Assembly: GCF_014196795.1 (NCBI RefSeq)
Contig: NZ_JACIEJ010000001.1
Location: 186,001 to 250,000 of the forward strand
Origin: Sagittula marina
GTDB taxonomy: Bacteria > Pseudomonadota > Alphaproteobacteria > Rhodobacterales > Rhodobacteraceae
DNA length: 64,000 nucleotides
Reading direction: 5' to 3'
In this document: piece by piece, positions 59,284-64,000 of the stretch
How positions within the stretch are numbered: the stretch's first letter is position 1
Layout of the letters: each line of letters starts with the position of its first letter
Translations under genes and position numbers: made by a program
The notes under the pieces: model-generated
Databases searched by the model: none
What the model saw: the letters and a program-made list of their open reading frames with translations, nothing else
What the model was told of the DNA's origin: nothing

Positions 59284-59586
59284 TTAACCGCAGTTCAATC
59301 GTTCGATCAGGTCATTCTCATCAAGAAACACGTTGGTGCGGTGTGGGCGGAAATCCTCTGTCTTCATAGCGCCGCGCGGCAGGATGCGCTTCGGATCGGG
59401 GATGTCCTCGGCGGCGCTGGCGGGTTGCCCGACAAGATCGGAAAAATTGCCGGCAGGGCAGGTGGCGTCTGGCAGCTTTTCGCTTTGCTGAGCACCCATT
59501 ACGGGCAGCACGTTCTTGCCATTCGGGGCATCAAGGTTCGGCAGTAGCGTTGCGCCAATCAGAAGGGCAGCCAAGCTGTGGATCAT
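59284..59586 (-). CDS. I78-family peptidase inhibitor-like protein
   Basis: 100 residues: a short signal peptide (MIHSLAALLIGATLLPNL), a linker, then the I78 pattern LVGQPASAAED ... ILPRGAMKTEDFRPHRTNVF ... NDLIERLNCG with two Cys. I78 inhibitors block serine proteases; here the protein is likely periplasmic or secreted. AAAGGAGAAACGAG gives a strong ribosome site. Confidence 0.8.
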   Translation of the reverse strand: MIHSLAALLIGATLLPNLDAPNGKNVLPVMGAQQSEKLPDATCPAGNFSDLVGQPASAAEDIPDPKRILPRGAMKTEDFRPHRTNVFLDENDLIERLNCG

Positions 59587-59734
59587 CTCGTTTCTCCTTT
59601 GGAAACAGAAATGCGCTGGTTTGGTTAGCTTGCCAAGCTGCGCGGTTCATCTTGGCAGGAGTTTGCCTGTTGTACGCTCACACCAGAACGGAGTGCTACG
59701 GTCGGGACTCGACTCGTAAGTGCGAATTCGTATA

Positions 59735-59749
59735 GAACAAATAGGGAAC
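59735..59749 (+). promoter_or_regulatory. SOS (LexA) box of imuB
   Basis: GAAC (59735-59738), 7 nt, GAAC (59746-59749): the complement of the alphaproteobacterial LexA site GTTC-N7-GTTC, 14 bp before the imuB start. Confidence 0.8.
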
Positions 59750-59763
59750 AAATTGCTGCCGCC

Positions 59764-61419
59764 ATGTCTGAACGTCGTATCCTTTCGCTCTGGTTTCCTC
59801 GCCTTGGTGCCGAGCGCTGGCAGCGGTCGGAGCCTCATCTGCGCGCGGTGCCGCTTGCTACAATTCTGCATGAGGGCAACGCCCAGACCGTGGGGGCGCT
59901 GAACGAGGTTGCCAGTTCGGCGGGGCTCTACCCGGGCCAGCCGTTGCGGGATGCTCACGCGGTCTGTGCCGGGCTGCTCACGCGCCCCGCCTGTCCTCAT
60001 AGAGAAGAGGTCTTTCTTAGCGCGCTGCATCGCTGGGCCGGCAAGTTCTCGCCCTGGGTGGCGGCGCAGCCTCCAGATGCGCTGGTGATCGACCTCACCG
60101 GCTGCACGCATCTGTTCGGTGACGAGGTGCAACTGTGCGATCAGGTCACGCAGGAGTGTAGGGATATGGGGCTGACGGTGCGCACCGGACTGGCGGATAC
60201 GCTGGGAGCGGCCTGGGCCTTGGCGCGATTTTCCAAGGGGGATCAAAGCCATGCACGTAGCGGAGATGCCATCGACCAAGAGGCCCCGGCCACCCGTGCC
60301 AAGGCTGGAAAACGACGCCATTGGGAGCGGGGCGGCACCCCGCCGGGCCTGACTACGCGCCTTGCGGGAGATACGCGCATTGCCGGATCTGGCGCCGCTT
60401 GGTCGGCGTTGGCCCCCTTGCCCGTTGCCGCATTGCGCCTGTCCCCGCATATGCAGGAGGGATTGATCCGTGTGGGCCTGCGTCAGATTGGCGATTTGCT
60501 GAAACAGCCGCGCGCCAGCCTCGCGCGGCGCTTTGGCCGCGGGCTTCTGGAACGTTTGGATCAGGCCGTCGGCAGCGCGCCTGAGCCGATCACCCCGGCT
60601 GCCCCGACGGAGCGGTTCACCTTTCGGCTGTCCTTTCCTGATCCCATCGGGTTGGAGGCGGATGTGACCGAAGGTTTTGCCCGAATGGTCGACCGTCTGT
60701 GTGCGCGGCTGACAGTGCGAGGGCGCGGCGTGCGCGTCCTGCGGCTGGAGGTCTATCGCTGTGATCACACGATGCATTGGCAGGGGCTGACGCTGGCCAA
60801 TGCCGTGCAGTCGTCGGACCGGATCATGCCGCTGATCCAACTCAAGATCCCGGAGCTGGAGGCCGGGCCCGGCATCGACATGCTGCGGCTGGAGGCGGTG
60901 CAGACCGAACGGATCCATGCGCGCACGGTGGCAGGTCACGCCGAGGCCACCGCGCAGGCTATGCACCGTCGCGATGGCATGCGGGGGATCGAGGATCTGA
61001 TTGGCCGCCTTGGTGCACGTCTGGGGATGGAGGCGATTACACGCCATCACCCGGCTGACAGCCAAATTCCCGAAAAGATGTGGAAAATCGTGCCTGCCGC
61101 GTGGACGGATCCGACAGAGGACTGGCCGAAGGATGACCGTCCGCGGCCTTTGCTGATGTGGCGGCCAGAGCCTGTGACCGCCCCGGACAGTCCGCATATT
61201 TCAGAGCAGTTTCGCTGGCGGGGACGAGACTGGAAGACGGCCACTGCGCGTGGCCCTGAGCGCATCGCTCCGGAATGGTGGCTGGAGGACCCGGATTGGC
61301 GGTCGGGTCCGCGCGACTACTGGGATGTGATCACGACTCGCGGCGACCGGCTTTGGCTGTTCTACGCCCATGGCGGGGCACTGTCGTCGGGCTGGTTCTG
61401 TCAGGGCACTTTTGCCTGA
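59764..61419 (+). CDS. imuB: ImuB, Y-family polymerase-like mutasome protein
   Basis: 551 residues, usual for ImuB. It opens RILSLWFPRLGAERW, where true Y polymerases have catalytic acids, so it should be catalytically inactive, as ImuB is. LVIDLTGCTHLFGDE, the HhH-like RVGLRQIGDLLKQPRASLA and little-finger-like domain follow; the C-terminal region (about 420-551: MWRPEPVTAPDSPHI, EWWLEDPDW, DYWDVITTRGDRLWLF) is ImuB-specific. It recruits DnaE2 for damage-induced mutagenesis. A perfect SOS box precedes it, but imuA and dnaE2 are not adjacent. Confidence 0.9.
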   Translation: MSERRILSLWFPRLGAERWQRSEPHLRAVPLATILHEGNAQTVGALNEVASSAGLYPGQPLRDAHAVCAGLLTRPACPHREEVFLSALHRWAGKFSPWVAAQPPDALVIDLTGCTHLFGDEVQLCDQVTQECRDMGLTVRTGLADTLGAAWALARFSKGDQSHARSGDAIDQEAPATRAKAGKRRHWERGGTPPGLTTRLAGDTRIAGSGAAWSALAPLPVAALRLSPHMQEGLIRVGLRQIGDLLKQPRASLARRFGRGLLERLDQAVGSAPEPITPAAPTERFTFRLSFPDPIGLEADVTEGFARMVDRLCARLTVRGRGVRVLRLEVYRCDHTMHWQGLTLANAVQSSDRIMPLIQLKIPELEAGPGIDMLRLEAVQTERIHARTVAGHAEATAQAMHRRDGMRGIEDLIGRLGARLGMEAITRHHPADSQIPEKMWKIVPAAWTDPTEDWPKDDRPRPLLMWRPEPVTAPDSPHISEQFRWRGRDWKTATARGPERIAPEWWLEDPDWRSGPRDYWDVITTRGDRLWLFYAHGGALSSGWFCQGTFA

Positions 61420-61424
61420 GCGGG

Positions 61425-62360
61425 TCAGGGCGCCTGCACCGCGACAGCGGCGATGATGGCGCTGACCGTCACGATGCTGGCGGCGGTGGAGATCAGAATG
61501 GATGCAGACACGCGCTGCGGCGCGACACCATAATGCTGGGCGAGGATGAACACATTCCCCGCCACCGGCAGCGAAGCGGCGGCGATCAGAACCGAGGCAC
61601 GATACGCATCCACCGGGAACAGGATGTAGACGCCGATGGCCACGAACAGAGGGTGCAGGATCAGCTTGGCAAAGGACAGCCAGGCGGCAACTTGCAGCTT
61701 TTCAGCGCTTTTTCCCGCAAGCGAAGCTCCTATCGCGAACAGCGCGCCCGGCGTAGCGGCGGCGCCCAGCGTGGCAAAGAAGCTGTCCAGCACATCATGT
61801 AATCCCAGCCCCGTCGCCGACACGCCCAGCCCCAGTGCAATCGAGACAACCATCGGGTTTTTCAGCAGGCCAATGCCGAGATTGCGAAAGACCCGCAGGG
61901 ACATGGTGCCTTCGCGTGCGCCGGTGACGATCAGCGTCAGCGCCGAGGAAAACACGATCAGGTCGATGGATAGCACCAGGATGATGGGGCCGACGGCCTC
62001 TTGTCCCAACAAAAGCGCCAGCATGGGCACGCCAAGAAAGCCGGTGTTGCCGATGGCCGCACACTGTGCCTCGATCGCGGCAGTGCAGGCATCTTGTCGC
62101 CGCCAGAACGCAACGCCCATCCCGATGGCATAGGCAAAGGTCGTGCCCCAGAGGTAGGCGCTGGCCAGTTTAGGGTCAAAGATCTCGTCGATGGTCAGGT
62201 TGGCGGAAAACCTGAAAAGCATGGCCGACAGGGCGAAATAAAACACGAACTTCGTCAGGTGAGCCGTGGCCTCCGGGCTGAAAAAGCGTGTGCGCGCCGC
62301 GCCGTAGCCCAGCCCGATCAGGCCGAAAAAAGGCAGTGTCTTGAGGAAAATCGCCAACAT
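61425..62360 (-). CDS. AEC (auxin efflux carrier) family transporter
   Basis: 311 residues with about ten membrane helices. The first (FLKTLPFFGLIGLGYGAAR) and the paired C-terminal set with KLILHPLFVAIG and ASLPVAGNVFILAQHYGVA are AEC signatures. It carries small organic acids or related solutes; the substrate is unknown. It converges on imuB with 5 bp between the stops. Confidence 0.87.
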   Translation of the reverse strand: MLAIFLKTLPFFGLIGLGYGAARTRFFSPEATAHLTKFVFYFALSAMLFRFSANLTIDEIFDPKLASAYLWGTTFAYAIGMGVAFWRRQDACTAAIEAQCAAIGNTGFLGVPMLALLLGQEAVGPIILVLSIDLIVFSSALTLIVTGAREGTMSLRVFRNLGIGLLKNPMVVSIALGLGVSATGLGLHDVLDSFFATLGAAATPGALFAIGASLAGKSAEKLQVAAWLSFAKLILHPLFVAIGVYILFPVDAYRASVLIAAASLPVAGNVFILAQHYGVAPQRVSASILISTAASIVTVSAIIAAVAVQAP

Positions 62361-62411
62361 GGATACGTCGATAGCATGGGGGAGGGCGGCGTCAATGCGC
62401 GCCGCGCGGCC

Positions 62412-62897
62412 TCAGATGATGCTGGGGGCGGATGAGGGCAGAAAGATCACGCCGGTCAGCACATAGCGATGCCGCCCGGTGTCATCCGCGACAGGCAGGA
62501 GCACGTCACATGTTTTGTCGTACGCAGGGTCTGGCCCAACGTAGGGAAAGCTGGCGCGCAGCGGCACGCCATCGGTGATGCAGGCTGCAAGCGCGCCCCA
62601 GATGCGGGAGCCGGGACCTTTGCCCGGCAACTGTGCGAGTCCCTTGCCGGGGATCTGTTGCGTTCGCCCATTGCGCAGATGCGTGTCGAGGAACAAAAAT
62701 ATAAAGTCGCTGATTGCGCCATCCGCGTCGAAAATGGCTTCGGTCAGGATTGTGCTATGCTCGGAGCCTACGAGGTGATGAACCTGTAACTCGGTCATCC
62801 TGGGTGAGCGGCCGTCGATCTGAAGTTCGCGCCATTGGAAATAGAGATTACGCAAGGCCATAGGCAGGGTCGAGGGGCGGACGTCCGGTGTGTGCAT
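62412..62897 (-). CDS. PAS-like (PAS_5-type) protein
   Basis: 161 residues from ATG 62897 (GGAGGGCG upstream); the frame runs further up without a site. The layout LRNLYFQWRELQIDGRSPRM, HHLVGSEHSTILTEAIFDAD, IFLFLDTHLRNG, then PLRASFPYVGP and RYVLTGVIFLPS follows the single-domain PAS_5 family. No output domain is seen. Likely a small sensor or ligand-binding protein. Confidence 0.65.
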   Translation of the reverse strand: MHTPDVRPSTLPMALRNLYFQWRELQIDGRSPRMTELQVHHLVGSEHSTILTEAIFDADGAISDFIFLFLDTHLRNGRTQQIPGKGLAQLPGKGPGSRIWGALAACITDGVPLRASFPYVGPDPAYDKTCDVLLPVADDTGRHRYVLTGVIFLPSSAPSII

Positions 62898-63073
62898 TCT
62901 TCGCCCTCCTCTAAGTCCCAGTACATCAGGACCCTCGTAAATCAGGCAAGAAAACCAGATTCCCGGTTTTGAATGCAATACTGCCAAGGTCGCAGACACC
63001 GACCCGGCGTCAATACACGCAAAGATTGACAGGCCGCCGCCCGCTCTGGATCATTCCCGGTGGAGGACCCGCC

Positions 63074-64000
63074 ATGACCCGACAGCCAACCGCCACCGAC
63101 CTGCTATCTCGCGGGGAAATTCGTGCTTTGTCGCAACGCTCCGATGTGTGGGGCGTATGGCTTGTTTTCCATGCCTGGGGTCTGATCCTTGGGTCGGTGT
63201 GGATGTTTACCTTGTGGCCGAGCGTGTTGACCTTTGCATTGGCGGTCGTGGTGATTGGGTCGCGGCAGCTTGGGCTGGCGATCTTGATGCACGAGGCGGC
63301 GCATAACGCCCTGTTTCGCACGCGGCGCTGGAACGAACAGGTCGGCGCGTGGGTCTGTGGGCGACCGATCCTTGCGGATCTGGCAAGCTACCGGCACTAC
63401 CATCTGCAACATCACCGCCACACGCAAACGGACCGCGACCCGGACCTGAAACTGTCCCGGCCCTTTCCCACCACGCGCGCATCCCTACGGCGAAAGCTGA
63501 TCCGTGATCTCACTGGACAAACGGGGGTCAAACAACGTGCCGCCCAGATCGCCTTTGCCTTCAGGCTGGTGGGGGAAACGGACGGCGTGTCGAGCCAGGA
63601 TCTTGCGCAGGCGTTCTCCGGCCCTGTTCTGGGGCGCGCGTTGATGGTGAACGTCGGCCTGTTTGCACTGTTTTGGGCGATGGGGGCATGGTGGTACTGG
63701 CTGGCCTTCTGGCTGTTGCCATTGCTGACGTGGTTCCAGCTGGTGCTGCGCGTGCGCAACATCGCCGAACATGGTGCGGTAGAGGCCTCGGACGATCCTT
63801 TTCGGAACACGCGCACCACTTTGGCCAATCCCTTGGAGAGGTTGCTGGTCGCGCCTTATTGGGTGAACTATCATCTGGAGCATCATCTACTCATGCATGT
63901 GCCTGCCTATCGTTTGCCGCGCCTGCATCGCATCTTGCAGCAAAAGGGGCTGAGCACGCGTATGACTGTTGCACCGGGATATATCGACGTACTGCGTCAG
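63074..64000 (+). CDS. Fatty acid desaturase family protein (3' end outside window)
   Basis: 309 codons are visible from ATG 63074 (TGGAGGACC upstream) and the frame is still open at the window end. The three His boxes are present: HEAAH, HLQHHRHTQ and the late NYHLEHHLLMH. Hydrophobic pairs (VWLVFHAWGLILGSVWM; LALFWAMGAWWYWLAFWLLP and so on) place it in the membrane. It should introduce a double bond into a lipid-linked acyl chain or related substrate; the exact substrate is unknown. Confidence 0.88.
   Translation, partial: MTRQPTATDLLSRGEIRALSQRSDVWGVWLVFHAWGLILGSVWMFTLWPSVLTFALAVVVIGSRQLGLAILMHEAAHNALFRTRRWNEQVGAWVCGRPILADLASYRHYHLQHHRHTQTDRDPDLKLSRPFPTTRASLRRKLIRDLTGQTGVKQRAAQIAFAFRLVGETDGVSSQDLAQAFSGPVLGRALMVNVGLFALFWAMGAWWYWLAFWLLPLLTWFQLVLRVRNIAEHGAVEASDDPFRNTRTTLANPLERLLVAPYWVNYHLEHHLLMHVPAYRLPRLHRILQQKGLSTRMTVAPGYIDVLRQ

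Overview
The window looks like a chromosomal segment of a marine-type Rhodobacteraceae (Roseobacter-group) alphaproteobacterium. Support for this: high GC content with very long antisense reading frames; a NepR-EcfG-PhyR general stress response locus, which is restricted to alphaproteobacteria; a GTTC-N7-GTTC-type SOS box; a class III alcohol dehydrogenase of the AdhI type; and gene families typical of that group. There is one tRNA (Pro, CGG), no rRNA, no CRISPR array and no intact mobile element.

Layout. 1-5 kb: end of a membrane protein gene, a secreted protein, creatinase, and a gabD-led set with a capsule-synthesis-like protein. 5-11.3 kb: an alpha/beta hydrolase, a phytase-like esterase, RecQ and YaaA. 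11.3-24.9 kb: a hybrid histidine kinase divergent from a bacterial alpha-2-macroglobulin / glycolipid-binding protein / PBP1C operon, then a thiolase and an MscS channel. 25-33 kb: leuC-leuD and leuB, separated by about 4.6 kb holding an HdeD-like protein, a membrane protein, an odd endonuclease/phosphatase-fold protein, a decayed transposase and a peroxiredoxin. 33-34.4 kb: an EamA transporter and tRNA-Pro.

34.7-47.5 kb is the most coherent part, a general stress response (GSR) and envelope island. nepR-ecfG-kinase-PLD-YihY faces phyR, and a second HWE kinase follows. Around them lie small stress proteins (CsbD, a 77-aa acidic anchor protein, YqaE/Pmp3, DUF1328, DUF883), a holin-X/AI-2E membrane set and an amidoligase/glutaminase pair. 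Reading the intergenic DNA shows EcfG-type promoters (GGAAC-N16/17-NGTT) in front of most of these units, and also before hdeD and the peroxiredoxin gene. The nepR-phyR gap holds two 32-bp elements, each of which reads as an EcfG promoter on both strands.

47.6-64 kb: RlmN; a two-gene ABC exporter-like system with a His-rich loop and a Zur-like palindrome upstream; DgoK, an IalB-like protein, asparaginase, SerB, a NYN-LOTUS protein, a GNAT/potassium-channel pair, AdhI, an I78 protease inhibitor, an orphan imuB with a perfect SOS box, an AEC transporter, a PAS-like protein and a fatty acid desaturase cut by the window end. All family assignments come from reading motifs; no database search was run.
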